Assembly (NCBI GenBank): GCA_947627075.1
Contig: CANQUR010000025.1
Span: 1 to 13,926, forward strand
Length of the DNA: 13,926 nucleotides
Origin: an uncultured Clostridia bacterium
GTDB lineage: Bacteria > Bacillota > Clostridia > Christensenellales > Pumilibacteraceae
Direction of reading: 5' to 3'
Translations under genes and position numbers: made by a program
The notes under the pieces: generated by a model
Database searches by the model: none
Told to the model about the DNA's origin: nothing
What the model saw: only the letters and a program-made list of their open reading frames with translations
Shown: positions 1-6,749 of the stretch, piece by piece
How the letters are laid out: the number at the start of each line of letters is the position of its first letter
How positions within the stretch are numbered: the first letter of the stretch is position 1

Positions 1-732
1 CCTTGGGGCATGATACCTTGGGACAGTTTACCAAAGGATTTCCCTTGGGATAAATATTTTCCCGAACCGTGCGATCACGTTTACGGAACATGGCAAACGG
101 TCACCGAGGCGACTTGCAGCAAGTCCGGAGAGGAAAAGCAAGAATGCGAAAGATGCGGAGCCGAAAACACGCGTACGATCCCTCCCACAAATAAACACAA
201 TGTTCAAAACGGCATTTGTTCCGTCTGCGGCAGATATGCCGTGACTTTTGCGAGCGGTTCCGCAAAGGAAACATATAACGGCAAAGAGTTAAAGTGCGAA
301 AATTATTCTATCGCTTCCGGCAGTTTGAAGGACGGACATAACGTCTCCGCAAAATTTATAGAACTTGATTCTGTCGGCGTGATAAGCAATACCTTTACCG
401 TTGCTATCACGGATCAAAAAGGGGCGGACGTCACAAGCGAATATATAATAAGCTATGAATTCGGCGTCCTCGAACTTACGAGTCGTTCGATCACTGTGAT
501 TACCGCGTCCGCGTCCAAGCGTTATGACGGCACGCCTCTAAAAAAGGAGGACGGATATACTTGCGTAGGACTTGCGACGGGCGACAGGATAGAACTCACT
601 TTCGGCGAAGGCTTGACTCAAAAGGGCAGACGGGATAACGTGGCGACCGTCCGAATTTTGGATGAAAACGATAATGATGTTACGAGCAATTATTCCGTAA
701 ACCTTGTGTTCGGGACGCTCACGGTAGAATAA
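1..732 (+). CDS. Extracytoplasmic YDG/MBG-repeat protein with Cys-rich knuckle module (5' partial)
   Basis: The frame is open to the left edge of the window and the ATG at 10 has no Shine-Dalgarno, so the gene almost certainly begins upstream; 243 residues are visible. The first 22 residues carry Pro-Trp units (PWG, PWD, PWD) that probably continue a tandem repeat. Next comes a Cys-rich module at about residues 24-80: a CDH motif, a Gly-x-Trp, an isolated Cys, then two C-x2-C-G knuckles about 30 residues apart, which resembles a small zinc ribbon. It is followed by two repeats of about 80 residues (about 82-160 and 164-243) with the YNGKEL/YDGTPL start and the DVTSxYxIxxxFGxLxL end typical of YDG/MBG repeats in bacterial surface proteins. 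It ends right after a repeat, with no sortase motif or C-terminal membrane helix. The stop lies 10 bp before the next gene, which carries the same repeat type. A surface or adhesin-like role is inferred from the family only. Confidence 0.75.
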   Translation, partial: PWGMIPWDSLPKDFPWDKYFPEPCDHVYGTWQTVTEATCSKSGEEKQECERCGAENTRTIPPTNKHNVQNGICSVCGRYAVTFASGSAKETYNGKELKCENYSIASGSLKDGHNVSAKFIELDSVGVISNTFTVAITDQKGADVTSEYIISYEFGVLELTSRSITVITASASKRYDGTPLKKEDGYTCVGLATGDRIELTFGEGLTQKGRRDNVATVRILDENDNDVTSNYSVNLVFGTLTVE

Positions 733-742
733 GGAGACGGCT

Positions 743-2704
743 ATGAGGACAGAAGAATACAAAAAAAACTTATCAAAGCAAAAAGCCGTCTTGCTTGCGT
801 TGTGGCGTTTGCGTTTTGCAATAGTGGCGACGCTTGTCTGCCTTATTGCGGTGTGCGTTCTACTCGGTATTGCGGGAAACGTATACGGAGAAGCTTATTC
901 GGCGGAACTAAAGTACGGCGACGAGCTTTCATTTGCGGCAAAGGCTGTTTTTAGGGACATTCATAGGATCGAATATCGCCAAAAAAACGGAGAATGGAGC
1001 TCCGACGCACCGATCTATTCGGGCGATTATGAATTCAGAGCGGTCTCGTCCGGATTGGGCGGCAAGGAAAGATACGGCAGAGCACATTCTTTCACCATAA
1101 AACCTGCCGACGTTGTTATAAAAATAACCGATACCGCGCTAATGTACGGCGATAAACCTTCGTATTCGGTCGAAAATCTTAAATATGAAGATAGTTTGAC
1201 AGTCGACGAGTTCTTATTTGATTATACCGATGAAGGCTCGGTTTTTGTATCGGCGATATGCGATAACGCCAAGATCTGCGACGCAAACGGTAATGACGTA
1301 TCGTCATCGTATACGATAAAAGCCGAACAAAAGGAATTGTTTTCGGAGAAGCGCCCCATTACGATAAAAACTTTCTCGAAGGAGTGGGAATACGACGCAA
1401 TGCCGCACAGCTTTTCGGAATACGAAATTGTATCCCAACTCGGTCTGCTTAAAGGACATAAGTTATTTTTGGAATGTGTGCAAGCGATAAACGTCGGAAG
1501 CTTTTCTAACGAAGCTCAAACTTTAAGAATAACGGACGAGTACGGTAGCGACGTGACCGCGCACTATGATATAAAATTCGAAACGGGAACGTTGAAAGTC
1601 GATCGGCATCCCATGACCGTACGAACTGCATCGGGATCGTTTGAATATGACGGCACGGCTCATTCGCTCGAACGCGTCGACGGTTGCGAAGGACTCATAC
1701 AAGGGCACGAGATGATAAGCTATGTTGCGCACAACTGCGCCGATATCATCGACGTAGGGAGCAAGCCCAACACCATGACAGCTTTGCCGACTATACACGA
1801 CGAAAAAGGCAATGATGTGACCGAAAATTATAGCGTCGAATACGATTACGGCGAAATTTCGGTGACTCCGCGAGAAATACAGGTTCGCACGGATTCGGCG
1901 ACATTTATTTACGACGGAACTTTGCAAAAATGCGAAAAAGCTTCGCTCGAAACGGGCGAACTTGTAGACGGGCATAGTATAGTCGCGAGATCGAACGGAT
2001 CTGTCAATATAACGGATTCCGACGAAGTGGGCTATACGGACAATGTCTGCACAATACAGATTTTTGACGGCGACATAAACGTCACGGACAATTATAAGAT
2101 CGAGGTTTTATACGGCAAGATCAGGATCAAATCGCCAATCGTTATCACGGTCGCGTCGTTATCGAAAATTTACGACGGTGAGCCGCTTGTTTTCGACGGA
2201 GCGGACGGAGAAAAAAATTACAGAATATCCGCACTGCCGCCGGATATAGATAAGGAGTGGATAAAGGTTTCAGTAAGTGAAAGAAAATACTCCATAACCA
2301 ATGTCGGAACGGTTCCACTTAAAGAAATAGAAGAGTTTTTCACCGTTTCCGTTAAGCATGAGGACAAAGATTTACTTTCGGACGGTAGTAATCGAGTGAG
2401 TTTTGAGGGCTCTCCATTACAAATTTTGCCGCGCACTATAGAAGTGACGAGCGTCTCCGTTTCCGCGATAAAAGGCGACGAACCTATATTGGGGAACACA
2501 AAGGACTGTTGGCGGATCTCTCTCGGTTCGCTTGTAAGTGGACACAGGATAGTTGTTTCGGTAAGCGGCAAGCTCGAGCTCGATCAACAGCAGGCAGTGA
2601 ATATCATAGACAGCGTAAAAGTTTTCGACGATCACGGCGCAGACGTGACAGCATATTACGATATCGTCTTGAAGGAAGGAACGCTTCGTTGGTTGAAAGC
2701 ATGA
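743..2704 (+). CDS. Membrane-anchored multi-repeat YDG/MBG surface protein
   Basis: A 653-residue protein with a strong ribosome site (AAGGAG at 731-736). A basic N-terminus (residues 1-24, several Lys/Arg) precedes one hydrophobic segment at about 24-46, which looks like an uncleaved signal anchor leaving the rest outside the cell; cleavage after VYGEA near residue 51 is also possible. The exterior part is a chain of about seven diverged repeats, roughly at 52-121, 122-203, 205-288, 290-377, 378-464, 466-564 and 565-651. The better-kept copies begin with a beta-strand and a YDG-like turn (YDAMPHS, YDGTAHS, YDGTLQK, YDGEPLV), contain a GH motif, and end with NDVTxxYxIxxxxGxLxV. No enzymatic domain, LPxTG motif or C-terminal anchor is seen. 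The sequence suggests a stalk or adhesive filament; the ligand is unknown. It probably forms an operon with the preceding gene, which shares the repeat type and ends 10 bp upstream. Confidence 0.8.
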   Translation: MRTEEYKKNLSKQKAVLLALWRLRFAIVATLVCLIAVCVLLGIAGNVYGEAYSAELKYGDELSFAAKAVFRDIHRIEYRQKNGEWSSDAPIYSGDYEFRAVSSGLGGKERYGRAHSFTIKPADVVIKITDTALMYGDKPSYSVENLKYEDSLTVDEFLFDYTDEGSVFVSAICDNAKICDANGNDVSSSYTIKAEQKELFSEKRPITIKTFSKEWEYDAMPHSFSEYEIVSQLGLLKGHKLFLECVQAINVGSFSNEAQTLRITDEYGSDVTAHYDIKFETGTLKVDRHPMTVRTASGSFEYDGTAHSLERVDGCEGLIQGHEMISYVAHNCADIIDVGSKPNTMTALPTIHDEKGNDVTENYSVEYDYGEISVTPREIQVRTDSATFIYDGTLQKCEKASLETGELVDGHSIVARSNGSVNITDSDEVGYTDNVCTIQIFDGDINVTDNYKIEVLYGKIRIKSPIVITVASLSKIYDGEPLVFDGADGEKNYRISALPPDIDKEWIKVSVSERKYSITNVGTVPLKEIEEFFTVSVKHEDKDLLSDGSNRVSFEGSPLQILPRTIEVTSVSVSAIKGDEPILGNTKDCWRISLGSLVSGHRIVVSVSGKLELDQQQAVNIIDSVKVFDDHGADVTAYYDIVLKEGTLRWLKA

Positions 2705-2816
2705 AGTTTTGACTCATATTCTTACGGAAAACGTTTTTGTTTTGGCTTTTGAAGCTTTGATGTGATCTGATGTATGGATTTCACTCAAATTTCATTGATC
2801 AAATGCCTCAAAATAG

Positions 2817-2845
2817 TTTACTAAAAAAAGTTAAAGTGTTACAAT
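2817..2845 (+). promoter_or_regulatory. Sigma-A-like promoter of the yitT-family gene
   Basis: A -35 box TTTACT (2817-2822) and a -10 box TACAAT (2840-2845) lie 17 bp apart, placing transcription start near 2852 and giving a leader of about 17 nt. The gene's ribosome site AAGGA (2856-2860) fits within it. Both hexamers match those of the thioesterase promoter at 4414-4442. Confidence 0.6.
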
Positions 2846-2868
2846 TCAATGCCTGAAGGAAAAAGAAT

Positions 2869-3930
2869 ATGGAAAACAACGAAAATCAACAAACATCCGC
2901 CCAAGCAGAGCCTAACGAGTTAGGCAATGGGCATGAACATGAAACAAAAATAAAAAAACCGCTCGTAAAAAATCCCGAGCAAAGTACGACCGTAAAATAC
3001 ATAAAGGAATATGCAGTCGTATTTCTTGCCGCAATATTGCAAGCGTTCGGCGTATATATCTTCGTACAGCCCAACAACTTTTCGCCCGGCGGCTTTTTGG
3101 GAATAGGCACGTTTGTGGAATATCTCACAAAGGATACGAGCTTTCCCATCAACGCAGGTATACTATTCTTCGTTATCAATATACCTATCATAATCGTAGC
3201 GTTTTTCAAGTTCAAAAAAGACTTTATCATAAAGACCATTCTTACTATATTCCTCGATTCGGGCATTTTGGCGATCATGCCATACTTGCACGTACCGCAG
3301 TTTATAGTAAATCCCGAAAACGGCAACGGCTATGCGTTTATTTTGGCGGCGATAGCGGGCGGCATAATGTGCGGCGCGTCGATAGCTTTGCTGCTTAAAG
3401 TGGACGGCTGCAACGGCGGCACCGAGATAATAGGCGCGTTACTTCAAAAGAAGTTCCCCGCGACCAATATTTCCTGGTTTATATTTGCGCTCGACTCATC
3501 CGTAGTCGTGCTTTCCGCTTTTTTCGTGGACACGGAAAAGTTCGGAGGAACGGGCTTCGCTCCCGTGCTTATCCCAATGCTTTTGTCGCTTTGCAAAATG
3601 TTCTGCGCGTCCAAGACCAGCGAGATCATCATTCGAGGCTTCTCCTCGGCGATAAAATTCGAGGTGGTAACGCTACACGGCAAAGAGCTCGGGCATGAGC
3701 TCACCACCGAGCTTAAACGCGGCGTGACGATAATCAATGCGCACGGAGCATATACGGGAGCCGAAAATCAATTGCTCATTTGCATTATCCGTAAGCGACA
3801 AATGGCAACCTTTAAGCGAATTTTGAGCCGCTATCCCGATACCTTTGCATATATGCTTCCGACAAGCGAGGTCTACGGCAGAGGCTTTACAAAACAGTAC
3901 AAAGAGGGCGAAAGGGAAACCGTATTATAA
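2869..3930 (+). CDS. YitT family membrane protein (DUF161 + DUF2179)
   Basis: A 353-residue integral membrane protein of the YitT family, whose transported substrate or exact role is not established. A polar, charged N-terminal extension of about 45 residues is longer than in many relatives. Hydrophobic segments follow at about 47-67, 95-115, 120-140, 154-176, 202-222 and 227-245. The loop near 180-190 carries the family's GGTEIIG-type motif. The C-terminal soluble part (about 262-342) is a DUF2179 domain, recognisable from RGVTIINAHGAYTG and the closing EVYGRGF; this domain has been suggested to bind a small ligand in relatives. The start is supported by AAGGA at 2856-2860, 8 nt before the ATG, and by an upstream promoter. 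It appears to be transcribed alone, since a terminator follows directly. Confidence 0.9.
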   Translation: MENNENQQTSAQAEPNELGNGHEHETKIKKPLVKNPEQSTTVKYIKEYAVVFLAAILQAFGVYIFVQPNNFSPGGFLGIGTFVEYLTKDTSFPINAGILFFVINIPIIIVAFFKFKKDFIIKTILTIFLDSGILAIMPYLHVPQFIVNPENGNGYAFILAAIAGGIMCGASIALLLKVDGCNGGTEIIGALLQKKFPATNISWFIFALDSSVVVLSAFFVDTEKFGGTGFAPVLIPMLLSLCKMFCASKTSEIIIRGFSSAIKFEVVTLHGKELGHELTTELKRGVTIINAHGAYTGAENQLLICIIRKRQMATFKRILSRYPDTFAYMLPTSEVYGRGFTKQYKEGERETVL

Positions 3931-3936
3931 AAATCA

Positions 3937-3974
3937 AAAAGGACGACCGATATACGACAGTCGCCCTTTTATTT
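3937..3974. terminator. Bidirectional intrinsic terminator between yitT-family and thioesterase genes
   Basis: An 11-bp stem with one mismatch pairs 3937-3947 with 3960-3970 (AAAAGG.CGAC against GTCG.CCTTTT). It ends in a T-rich tract on the + strand (CTTTTATTTTG). On the minus strand the same stem ends in CCTTTTTGATTTTT. It therefore suits both convergent genes, which stop at 3930 (+) and 3999 (-). Confidence 0.8.
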
Positions 3975-3998
3975 TGTAAGTTCAATTATTTCGAAAGA

Positions 3999-4397
3999 TC
4001 AATTTATGCCCATGCTCTTCTTTTTTTCGTCGAGCTTTGCAATGAATTTTGCGTTGTCTATGATAAAGCGTTCGTGAATGCCTTCGCCGAGCAATTCCTT
4101 TTCGTCATACACTTTTACGTTAAAGACGAGGCGGCGGCGATCGACCTCGATAAGCTCGCTTTCGCAAGTGACCTTACAGCCCACAAAGGTGGAAGCAAGG
4201 TGGCGAATGTCCACGCTTGTGCCAACCGTGCTTTGCCCTTCGGATAGATACGGCTCTACCGAAGTTCGCGCCGTTTCCTCCATAAATTGTATCATGCAAG
4301 GAGTGGCAAATACCGGCAATAGCCCGCTTGAAATGTATTCCGCGGTCTGTTCATAGGGTATGACGCGCTCCTTTTTTCCTTTTATTCCCGTTTCCAT
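3999..4397 (-). CDS. FlK-like hot-dog thioesterase
   Basis: A 132-residue protein of the hot-dog thioesterase superfamily, in the group containing fluoroacetyl-CoA thioesterase FlK, which hydrolyses acyl-CoA thioesters. The motif VFATPCMIQFMEETA (residues 29-43) and VGTSVDIRHLAST (58-70) match the FlK pattern. Thr32, Glu40 and His66 have the same spacing as the catalytic Thr42, Glu50 and His76 of Streptomyces FlK (8 and 34 residues). I chose the ATG at 4397 because it follows GGAGGTAAAC. An in-frame ATG at 4433 lies inside the promoter, upstream of the -10 box, so it cannot be the start. The gene is single, divergent from the scaffold gene, and ends at a shared terminator. The true substrate is unknown; fluoroacetate resistance should not be assumed, since many anaerobes carry such proteins for other acyl-CoAs. 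Confidence 0.85.
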   Translation of the reverse strand: METGIKGKKERVIPYEQTAEYISSGLLPVFATPCMIQFMEETARTSVEPYLSEGQSTVGTSVDIRHLASTFVGCKVTCESELIEVDRRRLVFNVKVYDEKELLGEGIHERFIIDNAKFIAKLDEKKKSMGIN

Positions 4398-4413
4398 GTT
4401 TACCTCCGAATAA

Positions 4414-4442
4414 ATTGTACCATGAAAGCGCAAAAAAGTAAA
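4414..4442 (-). promoter_or_regulatory. Promoter of the FlK-like thioesterase gene
   Basis: Read on the minus strand, TTTACT (4442-4437) and TACAAT (4419-4414) are 17 bp apart. The predicted start of transcription is the first G of GGAGGTAAAC, only about 10 nt before the ATG at 4397, so the leader would be little more than the ribosome site. Confidence 0.7.
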
Positions 4443-4483
4443 GCAAAAAACAAAATTTTAACTTTATATACGGTTCAAAATTG

Positions 4484-4512
4484 TTGTGAAAAAAGCCAAA
4501 TAGTGGTAAAAT
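4484..4512 (+). promoter_or_regulatory. Promoter of the scaffold/GGGtGRT operon
   Basis: A -35 box TTGTGA (4484-4489) and a -10 box TAAAAT (4507-4512) are 17 bp apart. Transcription start is expected near 4519, about 23 nt before the ATG at 4542. The promoter is divergent from the thioesterase promoter, with about 40 bp of A/T-rich DNA between the two -35 boxes. Confidence 0.6.
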
Positions 4513-4541
4513 ATGTAATAGCAAAATTATGGAGGCTAAAT

Positions 4542-5234
4542 ATGCGATTTTCTAAAGAAGTGGAAAATATGGTATGTGTTGCCAAGGGACCGAATCACGG
4601 ACCCGCGCCCATTCCCGAAGAGGGCAAATGGGTACAGGCAAAGGAGATCCGTGATATAAGCGGACTCACACACGGCGTCGGCTGGTGCGCTCCGCAACAA
4701 GGCGCTTGCAAAATGACGCTCAATATAAAGGAAGGAATTATAAAGGAAGCGCTCGTCGAAACGCTCGGTTGCTCGGGCATGACTCACTCGGCGGCAATGG
4801 CAGGCGAAATATTGCCGGGCAAGACCATTTTGGAGGCGCTCAATACCGACCTCGTTTGCGACGCGATAAACACCGCTATGCGCGAGTTGTTTTTGCAAAT
4901 AGTTTACGGCAGAAGCCAATCGGCGTTCTCGGACGACGGGCTCGAAATAGGCGCGGGGCTTGAGGACCTCGGCAAAGGTCATCGTTCGCAAATAGGCACT
5001 ATTTACAGCACCGAGAAAAAGGGCGTAAGATATCTTGAGATCGCCGAGGGGTATATCACGAAACTCGCGCTCGACAAGGACGATCTTGTTATAGGTTACG
5101 AGTTTGTTCGTCTTGGAGTTATGATGGATAAGATCAAGGCGGGCATGGACGCAAATCAGGCTCTTAAAGAGTCCACAGGCCATTACGGCAGATTCGACGG
5201 CGCGGCAAGATACATCGATCCGCGCAAGCAGTAG
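4542..5234 (+). CDS. NifU/IscU-like iron-sulfur scaffold family protein
   Basis: A 230-residue protein resembling the NifU N-terminal/IscU scaffold family. The core runs from about residue 49 to 115: CAPQQGACKMTLNI, then GIIKEALVETLGCSG (66-80), an Ala/Met-rich helix, GKTILEALNTDLVCDAI. Cys56, Cys77 and Cys106 are the likely counterparts of the three scaffold cysteines, with Cys49 and Cys12 as extras. The protein is about 100 residues longer than IscU, with an extra N-terminal arm and a C-terminal helical tail (about 160-230). The start at 4542 is set by GGAGG at 4531-4535; the frame also opens upstream to 4422, but that runs through the promoters. It lies 10 bp ahead of the GGGtGRT gene, a pairing I know from other anaerobes. 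Cluster binding is inferred; no cysteine desulfurase is nearby. Confidence 0.8.
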   Translation: MRFSKEVENMVCVAKGPNHGPAPIPEEGKWVQAKEIRDISGLTHGVGWCAPQQGACKMTLNIKEGIIKEALVETLGCSGMTHSAAMAGEILPGKTILEALNTDLVCDAINTAMRELFLQIVYGRSQSAFSDDGLEIGAGLEDLGKGHRSQIGTIYSTEKKGVRYLEIAEGYITKLALDKDDLVIGYEFVRLGVMMDKIKAGMDANQALKESTGHYGRFDGAARYIDPRKQ

Positions 5235-5244
5235 GAGGTAAGTT

Positions 5245-6246
5245 ATGGTCACTTTTGAAGGATATGATAAAAGAATAGACGGCATAAACAAATGCCTTAA
5301 AGCAAATGGCATAAAGGACCTCGAAGAGGCAAGACAGATTTGCCTTGATAAGGGTATAAATGTAGACGCTATCGTAAAGGGCACACAGCCCATAGCGTTT
5401 GATAATGCAAGCTGGGCATATACTCTCGGTTGCGCCATTGCCATAAAGAAGAATTGCAAAAAGGCTATGGACGCGGCAGTTGCGATCGGCGAGGGCTTGC
5501 AAGCATTCTGCGTTCCCGGCTCCGTTGCCGAACAGCGTAAGGTGGGACTCGGCCATGGCAATCTCGCATCCATGCTTTTGGACGAAAAGACCTCGTGCTT
5601 TTGCTTCCTCGCAGGTCACGAGAGCTTTGCGGCAGCCGAAGGAGCAATAGGCATAGCAAAGACCGCCAACAAGGTGCGCGTTAAGCCGCTTAAAGTCATT
5701 TTGAACGGGCTGGGCAAGGACGCCGCCATGATAATAAGCAGAATAAACGGCTTCACCTACGTTCAAACCAAATACGACTACTACACGGGAGAGCTCAAAA
5801 TCGTCAAGGAATATGCTTATTCGGACGGAGAGCGCGCGAAAGTCCGTTGCTACGGCGCCGACGACGTGCGCGAGGGCGTTGCCATTATGCAGTACGAGGA
5901 CGTGGACGTTTCCATTACCGGCAACTCTACCAATCCCACGAGATTTCAACACCCCGTTGCGGGCACGTACAAAAAGCTTTGCTACGATACAGGTAAAAAA
6001 TACTTCTCGGTGGCTTCGGGCGGCGGTACGGGTAGAACGCTTCATCCCGACAATATGGCGGCAGGGCCCGCTTCGTACGGCATGACCGACACAATGGGAC
6101 GTATGCATTCCGACGCACAGTTCGCGGGCTCGTCCTCGGTGCCGGCTCACGTTGAGATGATGGGACTTATAGGCATGGGCAATAACCCCATGGTAGGCGC
6201 TTCGGTAGCCGTTGCGGTTGCGGTCGAAGAAGCATTAAATAAGTAA
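5245..6246 (+). CDS. GGGtGRT family protein, function unknown
   Basis: A 333-residue protein belonging to the family named after its GGGtGRT motif (Pfam PF14057 as I recall it). The motif is present as SGGGTGRTLHPDN, with GGGTGRT at residues 259-265. Other conserved-looking parts are a Cys-rich first third (Cys17, 33, 63, 71, 89, 118, 120), an Ala-rich region at 74-84, LNGLGKDAAMIISRING (153-169), and a C-terminal MGLIGMGNNPMVGAS followed by an Ala/Val helix. No membrane segment or signal peptide is visible, so it is probably cytoplasmic. AGGAGG at 5233-5238 overlaps the stop of the scaffold gene, indicating coupled expression. The glycine-rich motif could bind a nucleotide or phosphate, and the cysteines could receive an Fe-S cluster from the partner; both are inference. 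The family has no established biochemical role to my knowledge. Confidence 0.9.
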   Translation: MVTFEGYDKRIDGINKCLKANGIKDLEEARQICLDKGINVDAIVKGTQPIAFDNASWAYTLGCAIAIKKNCKKAMDAAVAIGEGLQAFCVPGSVAEQRKVGLGHGNLASMLLDEKTSCFCFLAGHESFAAAEGAIGIAKTANKVRVKPLKVILNGLGKDAAMIISRINGFTYVQTKYDYYTGELKIVKEYAYSDGERAKVRCYGADDVREGVAIMQYEDVDVSITGNSTNPTRFQHPVAGTYKKLCYDTGKKYFSVASGGGTGRTLHPDNMAAGPASYGMTDTMGRMHSDAQFAGSSSVPAHVEMMGLIGMGNNPMVGASVAVAVAVEEALNK

Positions 6247-6268
6247 AACACAATTAAGTACAAAAATC

Positions 6269-6302
6269 AGATCTCCTTTTGCTACGAAAGGGGATCTTTT
6301 TT
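6269..6302 (+). terminator. Terminator of the scaffold/GGGtGRT operon
   Basis: An 11-bp stem pairs 6269-6279 with 6287-6297 (one T-G wobble) around a 7-nt loop, followed by six T (6297-6302). It begins 22 bp after the GGGtGRT stop codon. Confidence 0.9.
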
Positions 6303-6413
6303 ATATAGATTTTACTTAAAACCTCAAAAAAACAGCAATAAAGCTTCGCTGTAAATAATTACACGGTCCCCCCCCACACACATTTTTCCTCATAGCTCAT
6401 GCATAGAGCGTAA
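6303..6413. other. Gene-free stretch left of the composite repeat
   Basis: No coding sequence is apparent. It contains a weak 5-bp hairpin (ACAGC/GCTGT around 6331-6352), a run of eight C (6368-6375) followed by CA dinucleotides, and the octamer CCTCATAG (6388-6395), which recurs at 6741-6748 on the far side of the repeat. Confidence 0.5.
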
Positions 6414-6506
6414 TGACCTCATGTAAGGCTTCCCCCGCGAATAAAGCATGAATAGAAAACAAAAGCAACTATCGGGGGAGGCTCCGACGAAGTCGGTGGT
6501 TAGGGT
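6414..6506. repeat. Intergenic palindromic repeat, copy 1 (93 bp)
   Basis: This 93-bp unit recurs exactly 219 bp to the right (6633-6725) with five substitutions and no indels by my count. It contains an outer inverted pair, CTTCCCCCG near its start and CGGGGGAGG in its middle, separated by an A-rich spacer, then a small perfect hairpin CCGAC-GAA-GTCGG (6484-6496). The wording (GGGGGAGGCTCCGACGAAG, GGTGG.AGGGT) resembles REP/MITE-like intergenic elements I recall from gut Clostridia. No transposase is nearby. Confidence 0.85.
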
Positions 6507-6632
6507 GAGTTTTGCTCTCCTCAGCCGAGCGAACAACGTGAGCGAACGCCACGGAGCGAAGCGGAGTATCCGTCATTTCGCTACGCTCAATGCCACCTTC
6601 CTCCCAAGTGGGGAAGGCTAATACGGAGCAAT
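6507..6632. repeat. Central inverted segment of the composite intergenic element
   Basis: The DNA between the two 93-bp copies is rich in short inverted and near-repeated words such as GAGCGAAC, GGAGCGAAGCGGAG and TTTCGCTACGCTC. It includes a hairpin CCTTCC (6596-6601) / GGAAGG (6612-6617). On the minus strand it reads AGCCTTCCCCACTTGGGAGG followed by AAGGTGGCA and, further on, TGACGGAT, which looks like a member of the same gut-Clostridia palindromic family in the opposite orientation. No plausible gene. Confidence 0.6.
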
Positions 6633-6725
6633 TGACCTTATGTAAGGCTTCCCCCGCGAATAAGACATGAAAAGAAAACAAAAGCAACTATCGGGGGAGG
6701 CTCCGACGAAGTCGGTGGTGAGGGT
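6633..6725. repeat. Intergenic palindromic repeat, copy 2 (93 bp)
   Basis: Second copy of the unit at 6414-6506 in the same orientation. The differences are a C/T change near the start, two adjacent changes in AAAGC versus AAGAC, one in GAATAG versus GAAAAG, and one near the end (TTAGGG versus TGAGGG). The hairpin CCGAC-GAA-GTCGG is intact at 6703-6715. Confidence 0.85.
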
Positions 6726-6749
6726 CCTAACGCCTCGCGCCCTCATAGT

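Noticed and set aside
2705..2816. A terminator after the repeat-protein gene
   Set aside because: Only 3- to 4-bp stems near T-rich words are present (for example around 2723-2753), too weak to call.
4398..4433. An upstream start for the thioesterase at 4433
   Set aside because: It lies upstream of the -10 box, so it would not be transcribed; the ATG at 4397 has a strong Shine-Dalgarno.
4422..4541. An in-frame 40-residue N-terminal extension of the scaffold protein starting at ATG 4422
   Set aside because: It runs through both divergent promoters, has no ribosome site and is Lys/Asn-rich; GGAGG at 4531-4535 marks the ATG at 4542.
4536..6150. Long minus-strand open frames (345 and 328 codons) opposite the scaffold/GGGtGRT genes
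   Set aside because: They are antisense shadows: their translations resemble no family and lack ribosome sites, while the + strand frames are recognised proteins.
6469..6687. A 72-codon minus-strand frame in the repeat region
   Set aside because: It spans the palindromic repeats, has no ribosome site and has no protein-like features.
6414..6725. A CRISPR array
   Set aside because: There are only two long repeats with a 126-bp structured spacer, no further units and no cas genes; this fits an intergenic repeat element.
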